A DNA stretch of 20,894 bases from positions 1 through 20,894 of the forward strand of contig JAFBAD010000261.1 of the NCBI GenBank assembly GCA_019247975.1, written 5' to 3'. This stretch comes from Acidimicrobiia bacterium. Its GTDB lineage: Bacteria; Actinomycetota; Acidimicrobiia; Acidimicrobiales; Iamiaceae. Within the stretch, counting starts at the first letter, position 1. Every line of letters starts with the position of its first letter. The translations under genes were made by a program, and so were the position numbers. Below, piece after piece: positions 14,317-20,894 of the stretch. Under the pieces are notes generated by a model. The model saw only the letters and a program-made list of their open reading frames with translations. It was not told the DNA's origin and made no database searches.

Positions 14317-15048
14317 ATGACAAACACGATGGCCGACCTCACCAGCTACGGGATCTTCAACCTCCGCGATGTCGGGGGGCTCCGCACCGGCGACGGCCGG
14401 GTCGTCCGCTCGGGGGTGCTCCTGCGGTCGGACTCGCCGCACCGCATCCCGCCCGAGGAGGCCGGGGTGCTCGCGGATCTCGGCGTCGGCCTGATCGTCG
14501 ACCTGCGCAGCCAGGGCGAGCTCGACGACCACGGCGCGGGCCGGCTGCCGATCCCCACCGAGCACATGCCGATGTTCGACGACACCCGGTCGCGCGACAT
14601 GGGCACGGTGACCGACCTCTCCGGCGCGTACGTCGGGATGCTGGAGGCCTCCGGCGAGCGGTTCGGCCGGGTGATCAGCCGGCTCGCCGCGCCCGGTGGG
14701 CTCCCCGCCCTCGTCCACTGCACCGCCGGCAAGGACCGCACCGGGCTGGTCGTCGGCCTGCTCCTCAGCGCGCTCGGCGTGACCGACGAGGACGTCGCCG
14801 CGGACTACGCCCGCACGAGCGAGATCACCGAGGCCAGCCTGCGCTGGCTGGCCGACCACGACCCCGACTCGCACGCGCTCCTCACCGCCCGGCCCGCGTG
14901 GGTCCTCGGCGCCGAGGCCGCGACCATGCTCGACGTCCTCGCCCACCTGCGCGAGCACCACGGCTCGATCACCGCGTGGCTCGGCTCGGTCGGCGTCACC
15001 GACGACACCTTGTCCACCCTGGCCGATGCCGTGCTCGAGGACGGGTAG
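14317..15048 (+). CDS. Tyrosine-protein phosphatase (dual-specificity-like)
   Basis: A 243-aa protein of the bacterial tyrosine phosphatase Y-phosphatase-3 type (PtpB-like). The N-terminal FNLRDVGGLRTGDGRVVRSGVLLRSD and LIVDLRSQGEL are diagnostic, and the active-site P-loop is HCTAGKDRTG with nucleophile Cys135 and Arg141. Members act on phosphotyrosine, phosphoserine or phosphoinositides; substrates here are unknown. No signal peptide is present. The start ATG 14317 gives MTNTMADL; ATG 14329 is an equally possible start. A weak CAGGGT lies 8 bases before 14317. The gene diverges from the F420-type oxidoreductase and is followed after 9 bases by a small membrane protein, probably in one transcript. 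Confidence 0.9.
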   Translation: MTNTMADLTSYGIFNLRDVGGLRTGDGRVVRSGVLLRSDSPHRIPPEEAGVLADLGVGLIVDLRSQGELDDHGAGRLPIPTEHMPMFDDTRSRDMGTVTDLSGAYVGMLEASGERFGRVISRLAAPGGLPALVHCTAGKDRTGLVVGLLLSALGVTDEDVAADYARTSEITEASLRWLADHDPDSHALLTARPAWVLGAEAATMLDVLAHLREHHGSITAWLGSVGVTDDTLSTLADAVLEDG

Positions 15049-15057
15049 CCGGACGGG

Positions 15058-15456
15058 GTGCTGCCGATCACGTGGGACACCGTCCGCATCTTCATCCACG
15101 TCATCGCGGCGACGGTGTGGGTTGGCGGGCAGCTCACACTGGCGGCGCTCGTGCCGGGCCTGCGCTCGGTGGCACCCGAGGCGCCGCGCGTCGTCGCCCG
15201 CCGCTTCAACCAGGTGGCCTGGATCGCCTACGGCATCCTCATCGTCACCGGCCTCTGGAACATTGCCGCGGTGGACCCGGTGTGGGACAGCGACTACGGC
15301 CACACGCTGATGATCAAGATCGGGCTCGTCGCGCTGTCGGGCCTCACCGCGCTGCTGCACTCGCTGGCGTCGACCCGTCGTGGGCTGGCGGTGTGGGGCG
15401 CGGCGTCGGGCCTGTCCGCCCTGGCCGTGGTCTTCTTCGCGGTGCAGCTGCGCTGA
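15058..15456 (+). CDS. Small CopD-like four-helix membrane protein
   Basis: A 132-aa protein with four hydrophobic segments: about 9-31 (VRIFIHVIAATVWVGGQLTLAAL), 50-67, 84-102 and 110-130. The IHVIAATVWVGG segment with a conserved His and the LLHSL segment resemble the CopD / DUF2269-like family of membrane proteins, some of which bind haem or copper. Function is not established. It starts with GTG 9 bases after the phosphatase TAG and is probably co-transcribed with it. It ends one base before the stop of the convergent cyclase gene. The alternative is an unassigned membrane protein of the same topology. Confidence 0.78.
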   Translation: MLPITWDTVRIFIHVIAATVWVGGQLTLAALVPGLRSVAPEAPRVVARRFNQVAWIAYGILIVTGLWNIAAVDPVWDSDYGHTLMIKIGLVALSGLTALLHSLASTRRGLAVWGAASGLSALAVVFFAVQLR

Positions 15457-15457
15457 T

Positions 15458-15988
15458 TCAGTCCCGCCAGGCGCGGAAGAGCGGGATCGCGTCGGGCAGG
15501 CCCTTCATCACGACCGGCCCCAGCTCGTCGAAGCAGATCCGGGCATCAGCGTGCGCGAGCGCACGCAGGGTGGAGTCGGAGAGGAGCACCTCGCCCGGGC
15601 CGGCGACGTCGACGATGCGCGCCGCGACGTTGACGTCGTGGCCCACGAGGTCGTCGCCGCGCGGCGTCTGGCGACCCCAGTGCAGGCCCATGCGCACCCA
15701 GAGTGGCAGCGCGGTCTCCTCGGCCGCCGCCTCGAACCCGTCCTGCAGGTCGAGCGCGGTGGCGAGCGCGGAGTCGGCGTCGGGGAACCACAGCAGCAGA
15801 CCGTCGCCGAGCTCCTTCACCGTGCGCGAGCCCTGCGGCATCACGGCGCGGACGATCTCCTCCTGCTTGGCGAGCAGGTCGAGCGCGCCGGCGTCACCCT
15901 GGACCGCGGTGAACTCGGTGAAGCCGACGAGGTCGGTGAACAGCACCGTGCCCGACACCACCGCCGGCGGCGCCGCCGTGGCCGTCAT
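15458..15988 (-). CDS. Minimal class III adenylate cyclase (catalytic domain only)
   Basis: A 176-aa stand-alone cyclase homology domain that should make cAMP from ATP as a homodimer. All catalytic positions are present: metal-binding Asp19 in VLFTDLVGFT and Asp62 in GDG, adenine-selecting Lys58 (TVKELGDG) and Asp113 (DDLVGHDVN), and transition-state Asn120 and Arg124 in VNVAARI. The Lys/Asp pair favours ATP over GTP. No membrane or sensory domain is attached. The ATG at 15988 overlaps the TGA of the DUF4097 gene (ATGA). The open frame upstream of 15988 runs to 18364, but that part is antisense of the acyl-CoA synthetase and the DUF4097 gene. It ends one base from the convergent CopD-like gene. 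Confidence 0.92.
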   Translation of the reverse strand: MTATAAPPAVVSGTVLFTDLVGFTEFTAVQGDAGALDLLAKQEEIVRAVMPQGSRTVKELGDGLLLWFPDADSALATALDLQDGFEAAAEETALPLWVRMGLHWGRQTPRGDDLVGHDVNVAARIVDVAGPGEVLLSDSTLRALAHADARICFDELGPVVMKGLPDAIPLFRAWRD

Positions 15989-16722
15989 CGCGATCGCACG
16001 CGCACCCGCGCGCTGACGCTGCGCACCGCGATCTCTCCGTCGTCTCCCTGCGGCACCTCGACGTCGATGCGGCTGATGCTGCGGGACCGCACGCGCGGTT
16101 CGAACCCGGGCGGCACGAAGATCTCGACGTCTCCCGAGACGGTCTCGATCGCGGCACCGGTCTCCGTGGCGATCCGGACCGAGCCGCTGACCGTGCGCAG
16201 GTGCACGTCCTCCGCGGCGACGTCGATCGTGCCGGACACGCCCTTGACCCACACCGACGCGGCGCGGTGCACGTCGATGCGCCCGCTCGTGTTCGAGATG
16301 CGGCACGCGCCCGAGCACTCGCCCACCTCGATGTGCGCCGACTGCGTGCGCAGGTCGGCCGACGTCACCGACTCGACCACGATGGACCCGCTCCCCGTCG
16401 TGACCCGGACCGCACCGAGGTGGCCCCGCAGATCGACCCCTCCCGACGCGCTGCCGACCATCACGTCGGTGCCGGTCGGGCAGCGGATCTCGACGCCGTC
16501 CGACGACGTGGTCATGGCGACCTCGAGGCCGCCCGCTCCACCGGCGGCCTCTCGGCGTCCGCCCGTCGTGACCGCGACGATGTCCTCCCGGGCCTCCCCG
16601 ATCACCGTGATCTGACCGGACGACGTCGTCACCCGCACCGGCGCGCTGTCGGGCGCCACCACCACCTCGTCCCGGGCCACGACCAGATGATCCCAGAGGC
16701 CGACCCCGCCGTGCAGCCCCAC
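15985..16722 (-). CDS. DUF4097-type beta-repeat protein
   Basis: A 245-aa protein built of repeating short beta strands: VRVTTSSGQITVIG, VMVGSASGGVDLRG, VRVTTGSGSIVVES, CRISNTSGRIDVHR, VWVKGVSGTIDVAAE, LRTVSGSVRIATE and IETVSGDVEIFVP. This T/S-S/T-G-x-I/V pattern every 15-25 residues marks the DUF4097 putative adhesin/beta-helix family. There is no signal peptide or membrane anchor in this reading. Start GTG 16722 leaves only 16 bp to the divergent acyl-CoA synthetase start; GTG 16680 in the same frame is a reasonable alternative that would make room for a promoter. Its TGA overlaps the adenylate cyclase ATG, so a link with cAMP signalling is likely. Molecular function is unknown. Confidence 0.83.
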   Translation of the reverse strand: MGLHGGVGLWDHLVVARDEVVVAPDSAPVRVTTSSGQITVIGEAREDIVAVTTGGRREAAGGAGGLEVAMTTSSDGVEIRCPTGTDVMVGSASGGVDLRGHLGAVRVTTGSGSIVVESVTSADLRTQSAHIEVGECSGACRISNTSGRIDVHRAASVWVKGVSGTIDVAAEDVHLRTVSGSVRIATETGAAIETVSGDVEIFVPPGFEPRVRSRSISRIDVEVPQGDDGEIAVRSVSARVRVRSR

Positions 16723-16738
16723 GATGTAGAAGTTCCCC

Positions 16739-18391
16739 GTGCCCTGGTCCCTCGCCGACTACCTGCTCCCGCTGGCCGACGACGACCGCGTGGCGGTGCA
16801 GTTCGAGGACGAGCAGTGGACCTGGCGCGAGTACGTCGCCACCTGCGGGGCCCGGGCCGCGTGGCTGCGATCGGTCCGTCGGAACGGACCGTTCCACGTC
16901 GGCGTGCTGCTCGACAACATCCCCGAGTTCACGTTCCTCCTCGGCGCAGCCGCGCTCTCGGGCGCGGTGATCGTCGGCCTCAACACCACGCGGCGCGGCG
17001 CCGAGCTCGTCCGGGACATCGAGCGGACCGACTGCCAGCTCGTCGTCACCGAGCGCAAGTACGCGTCGGTGTTCGACGGCCTGTCGCTCCCGTTCGCGTC
17101 CGACCGCATCCTGCTGGCCGACGACCCGGCGTACGCAACCGCGGTCACGCCGTTCGCCGGCGCACCGGCGGTTGTTGACGAGGGCATCGACGAGGCGACG
17201 CTCTTCATGCTCATCTTCACCTCGGGCACGAGCGGCGATCCGAAGGCGGTGCGCATGACGCACCGCAAGATCGTGCCGTGGGGGCCGAACCCCTGCGTCT
17301 TCATGTCCCGCGACGACATCGCCTACCTGTCGATGCCGATCTTCCACTCCGCCTGCATGATCCAGGGGTGGGGCGCGGTCGTCTCGTCCGGGGCCCGCAT
17401 GGTGCTGAAGCGGAAGTTCTCGGCGTCGGGCTTCCTGCCCGACGTGCGGACCTACGGCGTCACCTACTTCCACTACGTCGGCAAGCCGCTCGCGTACATC
17501 CTCGCCACGCCCGAGCAGCCCGACGACGCCGACAACCCGCTGAAGCTGGCGATCGGCAACGAAGCCGCGCCGCTCGACATCCCACGGTTCGGGGAGCGCT
17601 TCGGGTGCCACGTGTCCGACGGCTTCGGCTCGACCGAGACCGGCATCACGGTCGGCCGGACGCCTGACACGCCGGCCGGCTCCATCGGCCGGCTGCCCGA
17701 CGGCGGTGCGATCCTCGACCCGGCCAGCGGCGAACCGGTCGCGGCGGCCCGCTTCGACGACGACGGCCACCTGCTCAACTTCGACGAGGCGGTCGGCGAG
17801 CTGGTCAACACGGCCGGAGCGGGGCTCTTCGAGGGCTACTACGCCGACGAGGACGCGAACGCCGAGCGCATGCGGGGCGGCATGTACTGGAGCGGCGATC
17901 TCGCCTACCAGGACGAGCAGGGCTTCGTGTACTTCGCCGGCCGGTCGATCGAGTGGATCCGGGTCGGCGGCGAGAACCTCGGAGCGGCCCCGATCGAGCG
18001 CATCGTCGCCCGCGCGCCCGGCGTCGCGCTCGTCGCCGCGTACGCGGTGCCCGACGTCTCCGTGGGCGACCAGATCATGGTCGCGCTCCAGCTGGCCGAC
18101 GGCGCGACGTTCGACCCGGACGCGCTGGCCGCCTTCCTCCGCGACCAGCCCGACCTCGGCACGGTGTGGACGCCGCGGTACGTGCGGGTGTCCGAGCAGA
18201 TGCCGGCCACCGAGACCAACAAGGTCCTCAAGCGGGTCATGGCCCGGGAGGCATGGGAGACCTCGGACCCGGTGTGGGTCCGTGACGGCGACCGGTACCG
18301 CCCGCTCGACGACGGGGACCGGACCGCGCTCCGCGAGCAGCTCGCCGCCCACGGCCGCGCCCACCTGGTCGAGGCGGTGCGTGCTCCGTGA
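16739..18391 (+). CDS. Acyl-CoA synthetase, FadD17-like (AMP-binding family)
   Basis: A 550-aa adenylate-forming enzyme that activates a carboxylic acid with ATP and CoA. The phosphate loop is FTSGTSGDPKAVRMTH (160-175), followed by SDGFGSTETG in the adenine region, YWSGDLAYQDEQGFVYFAGRSIEWIRVGGENL (hinge and C-terminal motif), and TNKVLKR with the catalytic Lys495. The hinge GRSIEWIRVGGENL and the PWSLADYLLPL start resemble mycobacterial FadD17, a gene of the sterol-catabolism region, which hints at a branched or steroid-like acid. The start GTG 16739 fits the family N-terminus; a weak TAGAAG lies 6 bases before it. The stop overlaps the response regulator start (GTGA), so this metabolic gene heads an operon with a two-component system. 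It is divergent from the DUF4097-cyclase pair. Confidence 0.92.
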   Translation: MPWSLADYLLPLADDDRVAVQFEDEQWTWREYVATCGARAAWLRSVRRNGPFHVGVLLDNIPEFTFLLGAAALSGAVIVGLNTTRRGAELVRDIERTDCQLVVTERKYASVFDGLSLPFASDRILLADDPAYATAVTPFAGAPAVVDEGIDEATLFMLIFTSGTSGDPKAVRMTHRKIVPWGPNPCVFMSRDDIAYLSMPIFHSACMIQGWGAVVSSGARMVLKRKFSASGFLPDVRTYGVTYFHYVGKPLAYILATPEQPDDADNPLKLAIGNEAAPLDIPRFGERFGCHVSDGFGSTETGITVGRTPDTPAGSIGRLPDGGAILDPASGEPVAAARFDDDGHLLNFDEAVGELVNTAGAGLFEGYYADEDANAERMRGGMYWSGDLAYQDEQGFVYFAGRSIEWIRVGGENLGAAPIERIVARAPGVALVAAYAVPDVSVGDQIMVALQLADGATFDPDALAAFLRDQPDLGTVWTPRYVRVSEQMPATETNKVLKRVMAREAWETSDPVWVRDGDRYRPLDDGDRTALREQLAAHGRAHLVEAVRAP

Positions 18392-19053
18392 GGGTGCTGG
18401 TGGTCGAGGACGACGGCCCGCTCGGCGACGCCATCGTCCGCGGCCTGCGCCAGCGCGCGCTCGGCGTGGACCTCGCGCGCGACGGGGCTGAGGCCCTCGA
18501 GAAGCTGGCGTCGGTCGACTACGACGTCGTGGTGCTCGACCGCGACCTGCCGGTCGTGCACGGCGACGAGGTGTGCCGCCAACTGAACGAGTCCCAGTCC
18601 ATGACCCGGGTGCTGATGCTCACCGCGTCGACCACCGTGGAGCATCGCGTCGAGGGCCTCACCCTGGGCGCCGACGACTACATGCCGAAGCCGTTCGCGA
18701 TGCAGGAGCTGCACGCCCGCGTGCGGGCGCTCGGCCGGCGTGCGGCGCGGCCCCGGCCGGCCCGGCTGGAGTGGGGCGAGCTGGTCGTCGACCCGGCGCG
18801 CCGCCGGGTCGAGCGGGCCGGCCGGCCGCTCGACCTGACCAACCGCGAGTTCGCGGTGCTCGAGGAGCTGATCAGCGCTCCCGGCGTGCTGGTCAGCGCG
18901 GAGGAGCTCATGGAGCGGGTGTGGGACGACCGCCTCGACCCGTTCAGCAACGCGGTGCGGGTCACGATCGCGACGCTCCGCCGCAAGCTCGGCGACCCAC
19001 CGCTCATCGAAACCGTGGCCCGGGCCGGCTACCGACTCTCGGAGGCGACATGA
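18388..19053 (+). CDS. OmpR/PhoB-family response regulator
   Basis: A 221-aa DNA-binding response regulator. The receiver (1-115) has the acidic pocket Asp8/Asp9, phospho-acceptor Asp51 in VVLDRDLP, Thr79 and Lys101 in MPKPF. The winged-helix output domain (about 128-220) shows RPLDLTNREFAVLEELI, LMERVWDD, NAVRVTIATLRRKLGDP and IETVARAGYRL. The GTG start overlaps the acyl-CoA synthetase TGA by 4 bases and its stop overlaps the kinase ATG by 4 bases. Its partner is therefore the adjacent kinase. It may control this operon and neighbouring acyl-CoA genes, but no target site is identifiable. Confidence 0.94.
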   Translation: MRVLVVEDDGPLGDAIVRGLRQRALGVDLARDGAEALEKLASVDYDVVVLDRDLPVVHGDEVCRQLNESQSMTRVLMLTASTTVEHRVEGLTLGADDYMPKPFAMQELHARVRALGRRAARPRPARLEWGELVVDPARRRVERAGRPLDLTNREFAVLEELISAPGVLVSAEELMERVWDDRLDPFSNAVRVTIATLRRKLGDPPLIETVARAGYRLSEAT

Positions 19054-20183
19054 CCTTCCGCATGCGCATCGCGGTCGCGGTCGCCACGATCCTGTTGCTC
19101 GGTGGCGGGCTGGTGATCGTGATCGGCGCGATCAGCTACCAGCGGGCGGTGTTCCAGTCCCCCGCCGACCAGACCGACGCGATCCTGCACCGGTTCGGCA
19201 CGACGCGCGAGCAGGCGGTCGCGTTCCTGCGGGCCCACCCCGAGGCGATCCTGAGCGACAGCGACTCGAAGTTCACGACGCCGAGCGGGCTCACGCTGAA
19301 CGAGGTGTTCCGTGACGTCCAGCGCTCGGCCCAGGACGACGCGGCACGACGGTCGCGCGCCTGGTCGCTCCTCGCACTGGTGCTCACCGCGACCGTCGCC
19401 GGGGGTGCCGGCTGGTTCATCGCCGGGCGGGCGGTGCAGCCGGTGAAGGTGATCACCGCGAAGGCGCGCCGGGCGTCGGAGATGCACCTCAACGAGCGGG
19501 TCGGCTACGAGGGACCGGCGGACGAGATCGGCGATCTGGCCGACACGTTCGACTCGATGCTCGACCGCGTCGACACCGCGTTCCAGGCGCAGCGCAGCTT
19601 CTCCGGCCAGGTCGCCCACGAGCTGCGGACCCCGCTCGCCACCATCGCCAGCGAGGCCGAGTTCCTGCGCAGCGCCGACGAGGACGAGCGGGAGCGGGCG
19701 ATCGACCAGATCGACGCGTCCGCCCACCGCGCCGAACGCCTCATCGCAGCGCTGCTCGTCCTTGCCCGCAGCGGCATCGGCGACCTCGCGCAGACCGATC
19801 TCGAGCTCGACCAGATCACCGGCGACGTGCTCGGAAGCGTGGTCAACGGCAAGGAGTGGCGTGACCTCCGGGTGGACCTGGCGCTGGTCGAGACCCCGGT
19901 CCGGGGGGACGATGCGCTCCTGCGCCAGGCGATCCTCAACCTCCTCAGCAACGCCAGCCGCCACAACCGGCCCGGCGGGTGGGTCGAGGTGTCGACCCGG
20001 GTCGACGGCGACTGGTCGGTGGTGGCGGTGGTGAACTCGGCGGTCGGCGGCGCAGCCCACGAGGCCGGCATCGGGCTTACGATCGTGGAGGCCGTGACGG
20101 TGGCCCACGGCGGTCGGCTCGTGTGGACCCGTCCGACCGACGACGAGGTGCGGGCCGAGATCTGGCTCCCGCGGCGGTCCTGA
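19050..20183 (+). CDS. Membrane histidine kinase with degenerate ATP-binding domain
   Basis: A 377-aa sensor kinase. TM1 is about 6-29, the extracytoplasmic sensor about 30-103, TM2 about 104-126, a HAMP domain about 127-180, and the HisKA box SGQVAHELRTPL has phospho-acceptor His190. The N box LNLLSNASRHN is present (Asn297, Asn301) and so is a G2-like GIGLTIVEA. Between them the usual D-x-G-x-G box, F box and ATP lid are missing: VVAVVNSAVGGAAHEAG runs directly into GIGL with only about ten residues where about 25-40 are usual. The frame is intact, so this is not an obvious frameshift. It may bind ATP poorly, act mainly as a phosphatase, or be a divergent but working kinase. It overlaps the response regulator (ATGA) and the next gene (TGATG). 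Confidence 0.9.
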   Translation: MTFRMRIAVAVATILLLGGGLVIVIGAISYQRAVFQSPADQTDAILHRFGTTREQAVAFLRAHPEAILSDSDSKFTTPSGLTLNEVFRDVQRSAQDDAARRSRAWSLLALVLTATVAGGAGWFIAGRAVQPVKVITAKARRASEMHLNERVGYEGPADEIGDLADTFDSMLDRVDTAFQAQRSFSGQVAHELRTPLATIASEAEFLRSADEDERERAIDQIDASAHRAERLIAALLVLARSGIGDLAQTDLELDQITGDVLGSVVNGKEWRDLRVDLALVETPVRGDDALLRQAILNLLSNASRHNRPGGWVEVSTRVDGDWSVVAVVNSAVGGAAHEAGIGLTIVEAVTVAHGGRLVWTRPTDDEVRAEIWLPRRS

Positions 20184-20894
20184 TGGCGGTCGACATCGAT
20201 GCCCTGTGCGACGACCTCGCCGCCGAGGGCCACGAGCTCATCGCCCTCGTGGCCGACCTCGACGCCGCCGGTTGGGCCACGCCGACGCCGGCGGCCGGGT
20301 GGAACGTGCGGGACCAGGTCGCCCACGTGGCCCGCTTCGATGACGCGGCCCGCCTCTCGATCGTCGACCCCGCCGCGTTCGAGGCGTCACGACCGGCGCC
20401 CGGTGGACCGCTCGGGATCGTCGACGCGGCGGCCGAGCGCGACCGGTCGCTCGACGGCCCCGCTGCGCTCGACTGGTTGCGCCGGGCCCGGACGGAACTG
20501 GTCGCAGCCGGACGGGCGGCGGACCCCGGCGCCCGGGTGCCGTGGTACGGACCGGACATGACCGTCGCGTCGACCCTGACCGCCCGGATCATGGAGACCT
20601 GGGCCCACGGCCAGGACGTAGCCGACGCGCTCGGTGTCGTGCGCACGCCGACCGACCGCCTGCGCCACGTCGCCTTCATCTGCGCACGGGCGATGCCGAA
20701 CAGCTACCGGGCCCACGGGCGAGCGGTGCCCGACCAGCCGGTGCGCGTCGAGCTCACCGCGCCCTCGGGGGCGACGTGGGCGTTCGGGCCGGAGGGCGCG
20801 GCGAACGTGGTGCGCGGTCCGGCCGTGGACCTGTGCCTCGTCGCGACGCAGCGCCGGCACCGCAACGACACCGAACTGGTCGCCACCGGACCCG
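20183..20894 (+). CDS. TIGR03084-type DinB/mycothiol-transferase-like metal-binding protein, 3' end beyond window
   Basis: The frame is open to the window end, giving 237 residues of an incomplete protein. The N-terminal four-helix bundle resembles the mycothiol-dependent maleylpyruvate isomerase/DinB fold: GWATPTPAAGWNVRDQVAHVARFD, then MTVASTLTARIMETWAHGQDVADALGV and PTDRLRHVAF, with three candidate metal-binding His residues in VAH, WAH and LRH. The C-terminal part (VRVELTAPSGATWAFGPEGAANVVRGPAVDLCLVATQRR) fits the actinobacterial TIGR03084 family, whose function is not established. The ATG shares its A with the kinase TGA (TGATG). It is the fourth gene of the acyl-CoA synthetase/two-component operon. 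Family call from memory of the pattern; only a few tens of residues are probably missing. Confidence 0.87.
   Translation, partial: MAVDIDALCDDLAAEGHELIALVADLDAAGWATPTPAAGWNVRDQVAHVARFDDAARLSIVDPAAFEASRPAPGGPLGIVDAAAERDRSLDGPAALDWLRRARTELVAAGRAADPGARVPWYGPDMTVASTLTARIMETWAHGQDVADALGVVRTPTDRLRHVAFICARAMPNSYRAHGRAVPDQPVRVELTAPSGATWAFGPEGAANVVRGPAVDLCLVATQRRHRNDTELVATGP

Noticed and set aside
14266..15360. A 364-codon minus-strand open frame over the phosphatase gene
   Set aside because: It is antisense of an intact tyrosine phosphatase and CopD-like gene. Only the last 9 codons were kept, as a weak leader-peptide idea.
15458..18364. A 968-codon minus-strand open frame ending in the cyclase domain
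   Set aside because: Only the last 176 codons are cyclase. The rest is antisense of a well-conserved acyl-CoA synthetase and of the DUF4097 frame, with Arg/His/Gly-rich composition typical of GC-rich shadow frames.
1..20894. tRNA, rRNA, CRISPR, insertion sequences, prophage or toxin-antitoxin genes
   Set aside because: I saw no transposase, integrase, spaced repeat array or tRNA-like cloverleaf with conserved T-loop; the window is continuous metabolic and signalling genes of uniform composition.

Overview
This 20.9-kb window is very GC-rich, gene-dense and without mobile elements, RNA genes or CRISPR. Two F420-type luciferase-like monooxygenases, a TIGR03084/mycothiol-transferase-like DinB protein, two CaiB/BaiF CoA-transferases, a FadD17-like acyl-CoA synthetase and TANNNT-N7/8-start (leaderless) promoters together point to an actinobacterium. 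Acidimicrobiia is my best guess, but that is inference; nothing in the window fixes the taxon. No stretch longer than about 300 bases lacks a gene.

Layout. (1) 1-1696 (+): a true enoyl-CoA hydratase with no usual start codon, translationally coupled to an acyl-CoA thioesterase II (TesB). (2) 1616-2545 (-): a small catalase-family haem protein whose 3' end overlaps tesB by 81 bp; divergent from it, a lipoprotein sulfatase (2620-4131, +). (3) 4151-7650 (-): a tight operon of NAD-dependent epimerase (frameshifted near 7267), CaiB/BaiF CoA-transferase, SnoaL-like protein and short-chain dehydrogenase. Divergent from it is an amidohydrolase-2 family protein (7690-9093, +). (4) 9090-11293: an F420-type oxidoreductase (-) and a second CaiB/BaiF protein (+) diverge from an 89-bp promoter region that is almost mirror-symmetric and carries an identical 13-bp element before each promoter. 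(5) 11242-12391 (-): a TerC-family membrane protein preceded by a yybP-ykoY (manganese) riboswitch with a readable expression platform. (6) 12414-14269 (-): a second F420-type oxidoreductase coupled to a second crotonase-fold protein. (7) 14317-15456 (+): a tyrosine phosphatase and a small CopD-like membrane protein. (8) 15458-16722 (-): a DUF4097 beta-repeat protein coupled to a minimal class III adenylate cyclase. (9) 16739-20894 (+): a FadD17-like acyl-CoA synthetase, an OmpR-type response regulator, a histidine kinase with a collapsed ATP-binding lid, and a TIGR03084 family protein, all joined by 1-4 base overlaps; the last runs off the window.

How the genes fit together. Most enzymes act on acyl-CoA thioesters (activation, CoA transfer, hydration, dehydrogenation, hydrolysis) or are F420-type redox enzymes, so the region reads as an accessory catabolic island for a carboxylic, possibly terpenoid or steroid-like, substrate. 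The substrate cannot be read from the sequence. Five convergent gene pairs end with gaps or overlaps of only -81 to +19 bp, leaving no room for ordinary hairpin terminators. The most specific regulatory observations are the manganese riboswitch with its mutually exclusive Shine-Dalgarno-masking hairpin, and the symmetric divergent promoter at 10002-10090.
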